From: Delphinapterus leucas | Lineage: Eukaryota; Chordata; Mammalia; Artiodactyla; Monodontidae | Assembly: GCF_002288925.2 (NCBI RefSeq) | Contig: NW_022098026.1 | Coordinates: 18,679,823 to 18,743,822, forward strand | Length of the DNA stretch: 64,000 bases | Reading direction: 5' to 3' | Program-made: the position numbers and the translations under genes | Shown here: positions 1 to 10,543 of the stretch, one piece after another | Layout: each line of letters starts with the position of its first letter | Numbering within the stretch: position 1 is the first letter of the stretch | The notes under the pieces: model-generated | What the model saw: the letters and a program-made list of their open reading frames with translations, nothing else | The model's database searches: none | Told to the model about the DNA's origin: nothing

Positions 1-174
1 ACTAAAACATAGGTGTTATGCAATGGCCTTTTGACATTAGTGACAAAATTGAAATTATCAGCTTTGCATATGGAGATTATGCCATTTTGCCTTAGAGAAT
101 AGTGTTTAGAAATGTAATTACAGTTTACACATTTATGCTTTTTCTTTCCCTGAACTGACTGATGCACACTGAAG
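1..174 (+). other. ANKHD1: Intron 1, 3' end
   Basis: Non-coding intron tail. A pyrimidine tract (tgctttttctttccc, 137-150) and a candidate branch point (ctgac, about 156) precede the acceptor AG at 173-174. Confidence 0.8.
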
Positions 175-331
175 GAATTGGCAAATTGTCAACTGCTGAT
201 GGTAAAGCCTTTGCAGATCCTGAGGTACTCCGAAGACTGACATCTTCAGTAAGTTGTGCACTGGATGAAGCTGCTGCTGCACTGACACGGATGAGAGCGG
301 AAAACAGCCACAATGCAGGACAAGTAGACAC
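175..331 (+). CDS. ANKHD1: ANKHD1 exon 2: conserved segment before the ankyrin repeats
   Basis: 157 nt, entered with two bases of a split Gly codon (G|GA) and left with two bases of a Thr codon (AC|T). It encodes the helical segment just N-terminal to repeat 1, containing IGKLSTADGKAFADPEVLRR and the alanine-rich LDEAAAALTRM, roughly residues 153-204 of the long protein (estimated from remembered family numbering). The segment is almost identical in ANKRD17, but the tail AENSHNAGQVDT is typical of ANKHD1. Acceptor AG is at 173-174 and donor gtatgt at 332. The in-frame ATG at 162 lies upstream of the acceptor, in intron, and is not a start. Confidence 0.95.
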
Positions 332-1051
332 GTATGTGTTTAATGACTTCTGCTGGGTATTCAATTCAATATCTGGTTTTCATTTCTGAGGAAGTTACTT
401 ATTCTAAAGGTTATAGTAGGAAACTCTAAACTGACTGCCTGAGTAATAATAAATGAAATGGGTTGTTTATGCAATAATCTAGGTCTGTGTTACTCAAATA
501 TGGTCCATGGACTAGCAGCGTCAGCATCATAGAAATTCAGAATTTCAGACCCCATCTTGGATCTATTGAATCAGAATCTACCTTTGAACAAGAAACATTG
601 GCTATTTGTATGCACATTAAAGTTTGAGATTCACTGATTTTGTTAGTCATTCTGCAGTAAAAATTTTACTTAGATTTTTACCTTCTATTTCATCTAGTCA
701 CCTCACTGTTATCAAATAAAATTTTAAGACATAGGATTATATCCCAAATGTCTTTGGGAATCATTACATTAGTTTTAAAAATTGTGCATCTAATGCTGTA
801 TAAAGTTTATTTAAAATTTAATATAAGAGTATGTTAGGACATTTTGAAAGATAAAAATGACAGCTGTTTTCATATTTATTTATTGCCTTTCTGGCTTGGT
901 TCACATACATGAAAAATTAGTATTGCAGACAAATATTCAAATAATTTTCTTCTTACCATATCAGATTTTTCTATATATGACTAACCGTATATATTTAATG
1001 TAACTCGTTGTCATAGGACCTTGAGTCTTTCTTTGTTGGTTTTGTTTTCAG
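332..1051 (+). other. ANKHD1: Intron 2
   Basis: 720 nt AT-rich intron. It holds a MER5-like DNA-transposon relic at about 487-640; nothing else is recognised. It ends in a T-rich tract with acceptor AG at 1050-1051. Confidence 0.85.
487..640 (+). repeat. MER5-like (hAT non-autonomous) relic
   Basis: It reads like the widespread mammalian MER5 consensus: tactcaaatatggtcc, then agcagcgtcagcatca, gaatcagaatctacc and finally aaagtttgagattcactg. Highly diverged. Family assignment is from memory of the consensus and needs RepeatMasker. Confidence 0.6.
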
Positions 1052-1199
1052 TCGCAGTCTGGCGGAGGCTTGTTCAGATGGGGATGTGAATGCTGTTCGT
1101 AAATTGCTAGATGAAGGCAGAAGTGTAAATGAACATACAGAAGAAGGAGAAAGCCTGCTGTGTTTGGCTTGTTCAGCCGGGTATTATGAATTAGCACAA
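1052..1199 (+). CDS. ANKHD1: ANKHD1 exon 3: ankyrin repeats 1 and 2 (first part)
   Basis: 148 nt; completes the split Thr codon and ends in phase 0. It encodes RSLAEACSDGDVNAVRKLL (repeat 1) and GESLLCLACSAGYYELAQ (start of repeat 2). The LAEACS.GD and CLACSAGYYELAQ helices follow the ankyrin pattern, although repeat 1 lacks the canonical TPLH tetrapeptide, as expected of a capping repeat. Acceptor ttttcag at 1045-1051, strong donor gtaagc at 1200. Confidence 0.96.
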
Positions 1200-1937
1200 G
1201 TAAGCAGAAATAATCTTTAGTGATCAAAATTGTGGAAGGGTTTTGATGTTTTGTTTATTTTTATCATTAATAAAAGAAATTATCATTAGAAGCCAAGGTC
1301 TTTCCTTTTTGGCAGTAGGTAAAATAGAAACTGATACATAATTAATTTTTGTTGTCTGTACATGCAACTTGGCATGGTCCGTTTTTTTCTGCCGCTTACT
1401 CAAAAATAGTCCTAATGAATAAGGAAAACATAGAAATAATAATAATATTTTAAAGTTGCCTTTAGAAATAATATACAAGTGTAATGAAAGATATTGATTT
1501 ATTTTCATTTCATCTAGATTATCCCAATTCTTTTAGTTTTTTTTTTTTTTTTTCCTGTTAGAGCAATTTTGGGAAATAGCCATGTGTTTACCAGTTAGTT
1601 TGTGTCTTGTGAGTATAGTTTTGCTGTTCTCTTGCTAAATAATCCTGAGCATAACACTAATTCTTTGACAGGAGCAGTTAAATTGTATAATTGGATGGTT
1701 AATGTGATTACCTACTTTACTTAAAGATTACTATGTAATGGTATTGTAAAATATAACATCTAACCAGGTGTTTTGAGCAGTGAACATCATTGGCATATTT
1801 TCCCAAAAGGTGATTATTTTTTATTTTTCCTTGCCTCCACTCTAAAAGAATATCTTCCCAGATTCAATATATTCTTTAGAAGTAATGTTAATTGTAAGAA
1901 TTGACAGTTTCTCTCTGTGTGCATATGTGTTTTAAAG
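1200..1937 (+). other. ANKHD1: Intron 3
   Basis: 738 nt AT-rich intron. Contains a run of T at about 1538-1553. I see no recognisable repeat, RNA gene or coding region. Acceptor AG is at 1936-1937. Confidence 0.8.
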
Positions 1938-2085
1938 GTATTGCTTGCTATGCATGCTAATGTTGAAGACAGAGGGAATAAAGGAGATATAACCCCCCTA
2001 ATGGCAGCATCCAGTGGAGGTTATTTAGATATTGTGAAATTATTACTTCTTCATGATGCAGATGTCAACTCCCAGTCTGCAACAG
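1938..2085 (+). CDS. ANKHD1: ANKHD1 exon 4: ankyrin repeats 2 (end) and 3
   Basis: 148 nt beginning in phase 0 (GTA TTG CTT) and ending with one base of a Gly codon. It encodes VLLAMHANVEDRG (end of repeat 2) and DITPLMAASSGGYLDIVKLL (repeat 3) and runs into DADVNSQSATG. TPLMAASSGGYLDIVKLLL is a textbook ankyrin helix pair. SSGGYLDIV fits ANKHD1, whereas ANKRD17 has a different residue set here. Donor gtatgt at 2086. Confidence 0.96.
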
Positions 2086-3687
2086 GTATGTAGAAAATGA
2101 TGTGTTAATTTTAGGAAAACAAATTGATATAAATAACTATAACCTGAGAGATAAAAATTTGATTCCTAGGGAAAACTGGTTGTAAACATACAGAAAAATC
2201 ATAGCCCTTGTTTAGAATCTGTGAGTAAAATATAGATTAATTTGATATCTTTAAAAGTCTTTGAAACACTCTTACATTCTGTTTGGTCAAGATTGAGAGT
2301 TTTGGGCTTCCCTGGTGGCGTAGTGGTTGAGAGTCTGCCTGACGATGCAGGGGACACGGGTTCATGCCCTGGTCCGGGAGGATCCCATATGCCTAGGAGC
2401 GGCTGGGCCCATGGGCCATGGCCGCTGGGCCTGCGCGTCCGGAGCCTGTGCTCCGCAACGGGAGCGGCCGCGGCGGTGAGAGGCCCGCGTACCGCAAAAA
2501 AAAAAAAAGATTGACAGTTTTTTTGCTGGGGGCAATTTCTTTTTTGCCACAATATATATAATGTACAAAGAGGCAAATTTATGAACTGTATCTTTCACAA
2601 TTCTTTATCTCATTTAAATACAACTCCCTTATATAGATTAACCTGAGAGTCAAAACCCTATAGAGTTTTTTCTGTCAAGTGTACAGAATGCATTTACTAA
2701 TAAGATATTCTGCTGCAGCATGAAATCTACTCTAGTAAGGTTCTTTATAAGCCTCGGTCATATGTCTTGAGTTATAGCTGTACATTTAGTAATGAGATTC
2801 CTTGGATTTAGTGAGGCAAGCACATGGCTTAAAATACAGTTTCAATAATGAAAGCATATCAGTCTTCCATACCATTAAGTATATATTAAATGTAGCCTAA
2901 TTTATTTTTTAAACGACCATGACTTCTTAGAAAGGATTATAGGTTACTTTGCTGACCACCTTGTCTAGGTCGTAGTAATATTAATATCCTCCATGTCTGA
3001 GACTGTTAAACAGTTGAATTCTGAACAAATTGGGTTTGAAATGATAGTTTTCTTGCTGAACCTTTAAAACAGTCTTCTTCAATCTCACACTGTTGGATGG
3101 TTAAACCATCTCCCTACTCCCTTTAATAAATAAGAGTCCTCAAAACAAAATCAGGAAAGGAATAAGTGGCAAATCAGGGAATAATGACCTTTTAAATACA
3201 TTTTTATTTTGAAGGAATTATGCTGAGAGGGATTTATATCTGTCTCCCTGGGTCTCATAAATGTAGACTAAATGAATAAATGTGTAAAGATAAAGGAGAG
3301 GTAAAAGAAAATTAAGAAATGGATGTACATAGAAAGAAAATGTTAAGTGTTTCTAAGTTGTACTGTGTTGAAAGAAAAAGCAATAACTTTGAGTGGTACA
3401 TTAAAATATTTTATATGAAAATATGTTGGAAATGATTTTTCAAGATGGCACTTAATCTTATTTTACAAGCTAAGGAAATATGGAGAGAGGTAAATTGGTT
3501 TGTTTATAATAAGCCTTTTAATTAGTGAAAAAATTAAGATGATGCTTCTAACCAATACAACAAAAAAATGAGATAATAGTTCTAGTGGTTTATGTAAGGT
3601 AATTGAAGAGATAGAACTAGAGCAGTAGTATAATTGTAATTATATCAGTTTTATCATAATTTTTAATTTCTTTTTGTTCTGTTTTAG
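2086..3687 (+). other. ANKHD1: Intron 4
   Basis: 1602 nt. Apart from the CHR-2 SINE at 2304-2508, it is AT-rich unique-looking sequence with nothing recognised. A T-rich tract precedes acceptor AG at 3686-3687. Confidence 0.85.
2304..2508 (+). repeat. CHR-2-like tRNA-derived SINE
   Basis: Complete head-to-tail copy: gggcttccctggtggcg head with pol III A-box (tagtggttgag) and B-box-like (gggttcatgcc) motifs, then the CHR-2 body and a poly-A tail. The target-site duplication aagattgagagtttt / aagattgacagtttt has a single mismatch, suggesting a fairly recent insertion in the cetacean lineage. Confidence 0.93.
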
Positions 3688-3921
3688 GAAACACTGCACT
3701 AACTTATGCCTGTGCTGGAGGATTTGTTGACATTGTGAAAGTGCTACTTAATGAAGGCGCAAATATAGAAGATCATAATGAAAATGGACATACCCCCTTA
3801 ATGGAAGCAGCCAGTGCAGGTCATGTGGAAGTTGCAAGAGTTCTTCTAGATCATGGGGCAGGCATCAACACTCATTCTAACGAATTCAAAGAAAGTGCTC
3901 TTACACTTGCATGCTACAAAG
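3688..3921 (+). CDS. ANKHD1: ANKHD1 exon 5: ankyrin repeats 4, 5 and start of 6
   Basis: 234 nt, entered with GA of a split Gly codon and left with one G. It encodes NTALTYACAGGFVDIVKVLL (repeat 4), HTPLMEAASAGHVEVARVLL (repeat 5) and ESALTLACYK (start of repeat 6). Each has the TxL..A...GH/GF..V..LL ankyrin signature and the GANIEDHNENG finger loop. The donor after AAAG is gtactc, a weak match at +4 to +6. An ATG at 3735 inside the exon is not an initiator. Confidence 0.97.
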
Positions 3922-4439
3922 GTACTCTATAAATATATATATGTTTATAGGGTTTTTTTCATAGCAACTTTGAATATTTAAATATTTGAATATTGAGTAT
4001 TTGAGTTAATTTTATATTTCTTATACTTTCCCTGTGCTATAAAATTATCTAGCTTCTAAGAGATTATATAGAAAGTCCATTTTAGCATGTATTTCCTAAA
4101 GTATAGTTTCATAGTATATGTTTTTTTATTATTTTAATTCAAATTTATTCAACTAGCTATAAGGTCAACCAAAACTCTTAGCACAGACTTAGAGGGTTTC
4201 CATTCTTTAATAACTTTTGTTTTATATGATTTTTCCAACCTTTATTTTAAAAATAATACACACTCAAATAATAATAATCACACTTGATATAGAAAACCTG
4301 AAAAACACAGAATAGTGTAAAGAAGTTTTACAATGACATGTAATGCTACCATCTAAAGATTTAAAAAGCATGTAAACAATATTTTAGTATATTTACTTCT
4401 AGTTTGTTTTTTAAGTACATTTATAAACAAATATATATA

Positions 4440-4570
4440 CACTTGGCTCTTACAACATGGTTTTGAACTGCACAGGTTCACTTACATACAGACTTTTTTC
4501 AGTAAGTGTGTACTATAGTACTAAACAATCCAAAGTTGATTGAATCCTCAGATGTGGAACTATAATCAAA
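4440..4570. repeat. Diverged DNA-transposon-like fragment
   Basis: The segment ttggctcttacaacatgg followed by tttgaactgcacaggttc resembles the end of a common mammalian inverted-repeat element (consensus beginning ttgrcccttgaacaac). A related, better preserved copy is at 36751-36934. Family name not resolved. Confidence 0.4.
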
Positions 4571-4869
4571 GATGGTAGCTAGGGCTCCAGCAATCCATAT
4601 TCTAGGAAGGATGAAGAGGGTAAGGGCAAAATGAGGAGTGCCTTCCGACTTAGTAAGCTACCTTTAAGGAATCTTCCTAGAAGTTCTGCCTTATAAGTCC
4701 CTTTTACATCTCATTGGCTACACATAATAGCAAGGGAGGCTGGAAAATGTAGTCTTTTAGTCAGGCCTGTTGCCACTGAGATGAAATCGGGAGTTCTGTT
4801 ATTAAGGAAAAATGAGAGAATGTATATTGGGTAGGAAACTAGCAATCTCTGCCAAATACATCAAATGGA

Positions 4870-5380
4870 TGCACCATAATTGCCTATTGTTGGACACTTG
4901 CATTGTTCCCAGTTTTTCACTATTATTAAAAACACTGTGATAACATCCTTGTGCAGACATCTTTGCCTAATCTCTGATTATTTCCTTAGGATAAATTCCT
5001 GGAAGTGGAATTGCTGGGTCAAAGGGTATGGACATTTTTAAGGCTTTTGATACATATTGCCAAATTGCCTTCTAGAAAGGTTGAACCAATTTACACTCCC
5101 ACCAGCAGTGTTTGAGAGTGCCCTTTACCCCACCCTACACCCTCACCAACACTGGGTATTATTCTTTTTAATATTTGCCATTTTGATAGTAAAAAATGGT
5201 GTCTTATTTTAATTTGCAATTTTTTAATAGGAAGGTTTAATATTTTTTTCATCAGTTTAATATTCATTTTCACTTCTTTTTTTGAATTACCATTTCATGT
5301 CCTTCATCCATTTTTCTACTGGAGTGTTTGTCTTTTTCTTATTGACTATTATAAGGCTTTTTATATACTAAATGTATCAA
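4870..5380 (-). repeat. Old L1 (L1M-type) fragment, antisense
   Basis: Contains phrases typical of antisense mammalian L1 3' sequence: ggaagtggaattgctgggtc, acactcccaccagcagtg and ccctcaccaacactggg, then ttttaatttgcaat. Heavily decayed and non-coding. Family level is from memory. Confidence 0.6.
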
Positions 5381-5828
5381 GAGGGTTGAAATTATTTTGA
5401 ATGGAGTTTTCTCTGCCTGCTCATTGCCACAGTGAGTTTATGGTTATTATTTTAAAGCTTTTTTTCTGAAAAATATGATCCAAACATACTTTACCTGGCA
5501 TTCTATTTGATTTCAGTGTTTTGATTTATATTTTATACAGAGTAAATCAAAGAATAAGTATTATTACTTTATTGCTTTACTTGAATTAATGTGCTTTGAA
5601 CTAATTCAGTCTTTAAAACCTAGATAAGACCTTGACGAGAGCCTGCTTATTATTTTGGATTGGCTTTGTAAAATTGTCATTGATTTCTTTATTGAACGCA
5701 AAATAAGTTCTCTTGTAAATTTTTGTATAGACACCTGAAAGAAAATGATTCCCTATTTTAATACTTATATATTAAATCGATAGTTCTTGAGAAATATAGT
5801 TTTAAAATTTGTGTTCTTTTTTTTAAAG

Positions 5829-5923
5829 GCCATTTGGATATGGTTCGCTTTCTGCTTGATGCTGGTGCAGATCAAGAGCACAAAACAGATGAGATGCACA
5901 CTGCCTTAATGGAGGCTTGCATG
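5829..5923 (+). CDS. ANKHD1: ANKHD1 exon 6: ankyrin repeats 6 (end) and 7 (start)
   Basis: 95 nt, entered with GC of a split Gly codon and ending in phase 0 after ATG (Met). It encodes HLDMVRFLLDAGADQEHKTD (repeat 6) and MHTALMEACM, the first helix of repeat 7, which continues with DGHVEVARLLL in the next exon 9.9 kb away. Donor gtaatt at 5924. Reading through the donor gives intronic codons with no ankyrin character. Confidence 0.96.
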
Positions 5924-6194
5924 GTAATTTTAAATTGCACTCACATGAGATTTTATGGGAAGAAAGGGTCATATGTGTTTCAGCCTTTGAGAATTATTTG
6001 TATTCTTTTGGAAAAATCATTATTATGAGATAGTAAAGATCTTGAAAATTTTGTACATTATCAGAGAGGGAAGGGGGAGTTTACGATGTTTTGTTTATCT
6101 TTTGATAGTAAATCCGTTAATGTAAGAAATCATACAAAAGGCAGGCTTGGCTATGTCATTTTCAACACACTGATGTACTTTTATTTTCTTCCCA

Positions 6195-6892
6195 ATTCTT
6201 TCATTATGGTAAAATACACATATCATAAAATTTACCATGTTAACCATTTTTGAGAGTTATTAAGTATATGCATAATGCTGTGCAACCATCGCTACCATCC
6301 ATTTTTGGAACTCTTTTCATCTTTATAAAACTGAAACTCTGTTTCCATTAAACAGCAACTTTCCATTCCCCACTTCTTCCTATTCTTTGTGATCACCATT
6401 CACTTTCTATCTCTATCATTTTGACTACATTAAATGCCTCATATAAGTGGAATCATACAATATTTGTCTTTTTGTGACTGACTTATTTCAGTTAGCATGA
6501 TGTCCTCAGGTTCATCCGTGTTGTAGCATATGTCAGAATTTCCTTTGTTTTTTAAGGCTACATAATATTTTATTGTATGTACCACATTTTACTTATCCAT
6601 TTATCCACTGATGGACACTTGCATCGCCTCCATGCTTTAGCTATTGTGAATAATGCTGCTGTGAACACGGGTGTATAAATATCTGTTTGAGTCCTGTTTT
6701 CAGTTCTTTTGGATATATACCCAAAAGCGAGATGCCTTGATCATATGGTAATTCTGTTTTTAATGTTTTGAGGAACCACTACCATACTGTTTTCCACAGC
6801 AGGTGTACCATTTTATGTTCCCACCAGTAGTGTACGAGGGTTCCATTTTCTCCACATCCTCACCAACACTTGTTATTTTCTGGGTGTTTTGG
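6195..6892 (-). repeat. L1 (L1M-type) 3' region, antisense
   Basis: Carries antisense L1 landmarks: ttggatatatacccaaaag (6711-6729), gttcccaccagtagtgta and ctccacatcctcaccaacac. It is followed directly by two SINEs and then by further antisense L1 at 7360, so the SINEs probably landed in one L1. Confidence 0.65.
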
Positions 6893-7095
6893 GTTTTTTT
6901 TTAACTTAATTTTTATTTTTTTGGCTGCAATGGGTCTTTGTTGCTGTGCACGGGCTTTCTCTAGTTGAGCTGAGCGGGGGCTACTCCTCATTGTGGTGCG
7001 CAGGCTTCTCATTGTGGAGGCTTCTCTTGTTGCAGAGCACGGGCTCTAGGCGCACGGGCTTCAGTAGCTGTGGCACACGGGCTCAGTAGTTTTTT
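6893..7095 (-). repeat. CHR-1-like SINE, antisense, head missing
   Basis: T-rich tail, then ggctgcaatgggtctttg and repeated 'cacgggct' blocks. It stops at about 7095 before the tRNA-derived head, where another SINE tail begins. Confidence 0.8.
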
Positions 7096-7117
7096 TTAAA
7101 TGGAACTTATACAATTT

Positions 7118-7343
7118 TAAAAAATTAATTAATTAATTTGGCTGCATTGGGTCTTAGTTGCAGCAAGTGGGCTCTTCGCTGTGGTGTGCGGTCTTCTGTC
7201 TAGTTGTGCGGGGTTAGTAGTTGTGGTACATGGGCTTAGTTGCCTTGCAGCATGTGGGGTCTTAGGTCCCTGACCAGGGATCAAACCCACATCCTCTGCA
7301 TTGGGAGGCAGATTCTTAACCACTGGACCACCAGGGAAGTCCC
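7118..7343 (-). repeat. CHR-1-like SINE, antisense
   Basis: Starts with an (attaa)n-type tail and ggctgcattgggtcttag, and ends with the antisense tRNA-like head caccagggaagtccc. The head includes the reversed B box (ggatcaaaccc). Confidence 0.88.
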
Positions 7344-7359
7344 AATCATGTGTTTTTTT

Positions 7360-8060
7360 TCCCTTATTCTGTTAATGTGGTATATTACATCAATCAGTTT
7401 TCATATGTTGATCCATCCTTGAACTCCAGGAGTAAATCCCACTTGGTCATGGTGTATAATCCTTTTAATATGAGTTTAAGTCTTACCTCCTCTTTAATTT
7501 TGGGGGGAAGAATTTGAGAAGGATTGGAGCTAATTCTTCCTTAAGTGTTTAGTAGAATTCACCAGTGAAGCTATCAGGTCCAGGGGTTTTCTTTGTTGGG
7601 AGACTTTTTATTATTGATTCACTCTCCTTACTAGATATATGTCTGTTTACATTTTTTACTTGTTTGTGATGTAGCCTTGGTAGGTTTTGTGTTTCTAGGA
7701 ATTTGTCCATTTCATCAAGGTTATTCAATTTGTTGGTATACAGTTGTTCATAGTTCTCTTTTATAATCCTTTCTAGTTCTATACTATCAGTAGTAATATC
7801 CCCTCTTTCATTTCTGATTTTAGTAATTTGAGTCTTCTTTTTCTTAGTTCTCCTAGCTTTGTTGATTTTGTTGATCTTTTTAAAGAAGGAGTTATTGGTT
7901 TCATTGATTTTTCTCTCTCGTTTTTTAGTCTTTATTTTATCTCTGCACTAATCTTTATTATTTCTTTCCTTCTGCTAGTTTTGGTTTAGTTTGTTCTTTT
8001 TTTTGTTTCTTTAATTGGTTTCTGGTTTGTATGATTTCTTAACCTGATTCTAGATTTAAC
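7360..8060 (-). repeat. L1 ORF2 fragment, antisense
   Basis: Contains antisense L1 ORF2 phrases such as atccttgaactccaggagta, ccagtgaagctatcaggtcc and gttattggtttcattga. Interrupted by stops on the coding strand; a dead copy. It probably continues the L1 at 6195-6892, split by the SINEs. Confidence 0.7.
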
Positions 8061-8369
8061 ACAATTATGATTGGGTATGTTTTTGGAAAAGGACAGTAAC
8101 ATGTAACCCTAAAGTAATGTATTTGGCTTTAGAGTTATTACTGATAAAACTCTAATTTTGGAGGTAACAGACATCTTTCTAAAGTTTTTGTAGCTTCATA
8201 TTAAAACCTTATAAAGTAAATTGACTAATATAATCTATGGATAACTTAGAATGCATTTATTTGCTTCTTTCCAGGATAACCTAGAATTAGATTTATCATG
8301 CAAGCATTTTGTATCAAAGAGAAATATTACCTTTAATGCTGTCAACATAAAATCTTTAGGTTAGAACCT

Positions 8370-8490
8370 TAAGTCAGTCTCTTTATTTCATAACTGAAAG
8401 AACTGAGAAACAAAGAAATTGGGTAATCTTGTCCCAAAACATGCAGAGTTAGATAGTTAGATAGCAGATGTTGGAGTCCTGGGCACACCA
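8370..8490 (-). repeat. MIR-like relic
   Basis: gaactgagaaacaaagaaat followed by gggtaatcttgtcc and a later gtcctgggc match the MIR core in antisense. Weak and diverged. Confidence 0.4.
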
Positions 8491-9169
8491 CAATCAATTG
8501 TGTAGGTTGTGCAACAGTATGTGGTAGCCCTTTCTAAGTCTAGGTCTTCTTTTTTCAGCTGAGTGTTTTTGCCACTAACGTTACCCTGACTCTTATTTAA
8601 GCCAAATTTTAAAAATAAGAATATTTGTTAGAAAAATCATAGAAAAAATTTTGACACTAAACATGAAATATTTTACATATGCCAATAATTTTTTACTAAC
8701 AGTTGCAAAATCTATTTAATGTAAATTTTCTGTTGATAGCACAAATTTTCAAAATAAACATGTTTCAAAGGATATTACTTAGCAAATATATTCTTTTGTT
8801 GATAAAACAGTGCTGGATTCCAAAAATGTATCCAACATATTTGGTCATAGATCAGTCCAGGAACCATTTTTCTTCTACATCTGTAAGCACTTAGATATCA
8901 TAGATATATGTATATCTACGAAGCATACATCAAATTCAAAGAAATCAGAGCAATCTGAGTTTTTAAGAGAGGTTTAATGACAAGAAAATTACCTGGAAAT
9001 ACAAATGTTTTTTGAGATGTGATTAAGTAAAGCACTTTTTTGCCTGTGTTACTTCCAATTGTATATTACTGCATAACAAATCACTCAAAACATAGTGGCT
9101 TAATACAACGGCCATGCATTATTTTTTATGATTCTGTGGGTTGATTGGATGGTTATTCTCTTTCTTTTC

Positions 9170-9504
9170 TTTTTTTTTAAAATTTATTCATTTATTTCTT
9201 TTTGGCTATGTTGGGTCTTTGTTGCTGTGTACGGGCTATCTCTAGTTGCAGGGTGAGTCGGGGCTACTCTTTGTTGCGGTGCTAGGGCTTCTCATTGCAG
9301 TGGCTTCTCTTGTTGCAGAGCAGGGCTCTAGGCGTTCAGGCCTCAGTAGTTGTGGCTCGCAGGCTGTAGAGCGCAGGCTAAGTAGTTGTGGTTCATGGGC
9401 TTAGTTGCTCTGTGGCATGTGGGATCCTCCTGGACCAGGGCTCAAACCTGTGTCCCCTGCATTGGCAGGCGGATTCCCAACCACCGCGCCACCAGGGAAG
9501 TCCC
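9170..9504 (-). repeat. CHR-1-like SINE, antisense, near full length
   Basis: (attt)n tail, ggctatgttgggtctttg, repeated 'gtagttgtgg' blocks, then the tRNA-like head ending ccaccagggaagtcccc. About 335 bp. Confidence 0.9.
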
Positions 9505-9529
9505 CGCATTTTTTAAATTAATTTTTATT

Positions 9530-9683
9530 GGAGTATATGTTATTCTCTTTCAATGTGTTGTTTAGTTTTAAACGTTTGAATGTTTGAAAATTTTCCTGTT
9601 GTCTGTTAATGATTTCTACTTTGATTACATTCTGATCAGAGAACACACTCTGTATGATTTGAGTTCTTTAATTCTTGAGGTTT
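9530..9683 (-). repeat. L1 ORF2 fragment, antisense (left part)
   Basis: Antisense L1-like text (gattacattctgatcagaga then acactctgtatgatttga). Interrupted at 9683 by a second L1 3' end and resuming at 9926. Confidence 0.6.
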
Positions 9684-9925
9684 GATTACCATGAGTAAAA
9701 TAGATAGCTAGCGGGAACATGCTATAGAGCACAGGAAGCTCAGCTCAGTGCTCTGTGATGACCTAGATGGGTGGGATGGGTGGTGGGGGTGGTAGGGAGG
9801 TCTAAGAGGAAGGGGATATATGTATACATATAGCTGATTCACTTCATTGTACAGCAGAAACTAACACAGCATTGTAAAGCAGTTACACTCCAATAGAAAA
9901 AAAAGAAAGTAAACACCATAAAAAA
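9684..9925 (+). mobile_element. 5'-truncated L1 3' end insertion with 14 bp target-site duplication
   Basis: Reads as L1 3' UTR on the + strand (aaaatagatagctagcggga, cagctcagtgctctgtgatg, ttacactccaatagaaaa). It is flanked by perfect copies of aattcttgaggttt at 9670-9683 and 9926-9939, so this is a target-primed insertion into the older antisense L1. Only the last ~240 bp were copied. Confidence 0.85.
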
Positions 9926-9939
9926 AATTCTTGAGGTTT

Positions 9940-10325
9940 ATTTTATAGTCAGGATGTGCATATATATTCCATGGGCATTTGAAAAGAATGAATATTCTGC
10001 TTTTGGTCAGTGGAGTGTTTTATTAAGACCTGTTGACAGATGGTGGAGTTCTTCTACATCCTTTCTGAATTTCTGTCTTAGCTGTTCTAACAGTTGTTGA
10101 GAGGGGGTGTTGAAATCTCCCAACTATGCTTGTGGATTTGTCTATTTCTTCTTCTAGTTGCTTCACTTTTCCCCCACATTTTGGAGCTTTGTTGTTTTGG
10201 TACATGCCCTTTTTTTTTTTTTCCCTCATCCATTTTCTCAATTTTTTCCCTGTATTTTTTTTTGATATATCTAGTAGTTATTTTGAAGTTCTTTTCTTCT
10301 AACTACTATATTTGATTCACTTCTG
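9940..10325 (-). repeat. L1 ORF2 fragment, antisense (right part)
   Basis: Continuation of 9530-9683 after the insertion: tgttgaaatctcccaactat and gtggatttgtctatttcttc are antisense L1 ORF2 phrases. Decayed. Confidence 0.65.
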
Positions 10326-10342
10326 GGTCAACTTTTATTATT

Positions 10343-10543
10343 ATTTTTTTTTGCGGTACGTGGGCCTCTCACTGCTGTGGCCTCTCCCGTTGTGGAGCAC
10401 AGGCTCCAACGCGTAGGCCCAGCGGCCATGGCCCACGGGTCCAGCCTCTCCGCAGCATGTGGGATCCTCCCAGACCGGGGCACGAACCCATGTCCCCTGC
10501 ATCGGCAGGCGGACTCTCAACCACTGTACCACCAGGGAAGCCC
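10343..10543 (-). repeat. CHR-2-like SINE, antisense
   Basis: T-run, gcggtacgtgggcctctc, then the antisense tRNA-like head ending accagggaagccc. Flanked by aacttttattatt on both sides (10330 and 10544), a target-site duplication. Confidence 0.93.

Larger units (their letters stand above)
3922..5828 (+). other. ANKHD1: Intron 5
   Basis: 1907 nt, AT-rich. Contains a DNA-transposon-like piece (4440-4570) and an old antisense L1 fragment (4870-5380). Between these and the exons I see nothing recognisable. The acceptor is a T-run ending aaag at 5825-5828. Confidence 0.8.

Noticed and set aside
162..389. Open frame with ATG at 162 as a separate small gene
   Set aside because: It overlaps ANKHD1 exon 2; the ATG lies before the acceptor AG and the frame after 331 runs into intron 2.
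2304..2380. tRNA gene from the A/B-box-like head of the SINEs
   Set aside because: The head is tRNA-derived but lacks a proper acceptor stem and anticodon arm, and continues into SINE body with A-tail.
6893..7343. Repeated 'gtagttgtgg'-type units as a CRISPR-like or satellite array
   Set aside because: Unit spacing is irregular, the units belong to the body of CHR-1-like SINEs, and the genome is mammalian.
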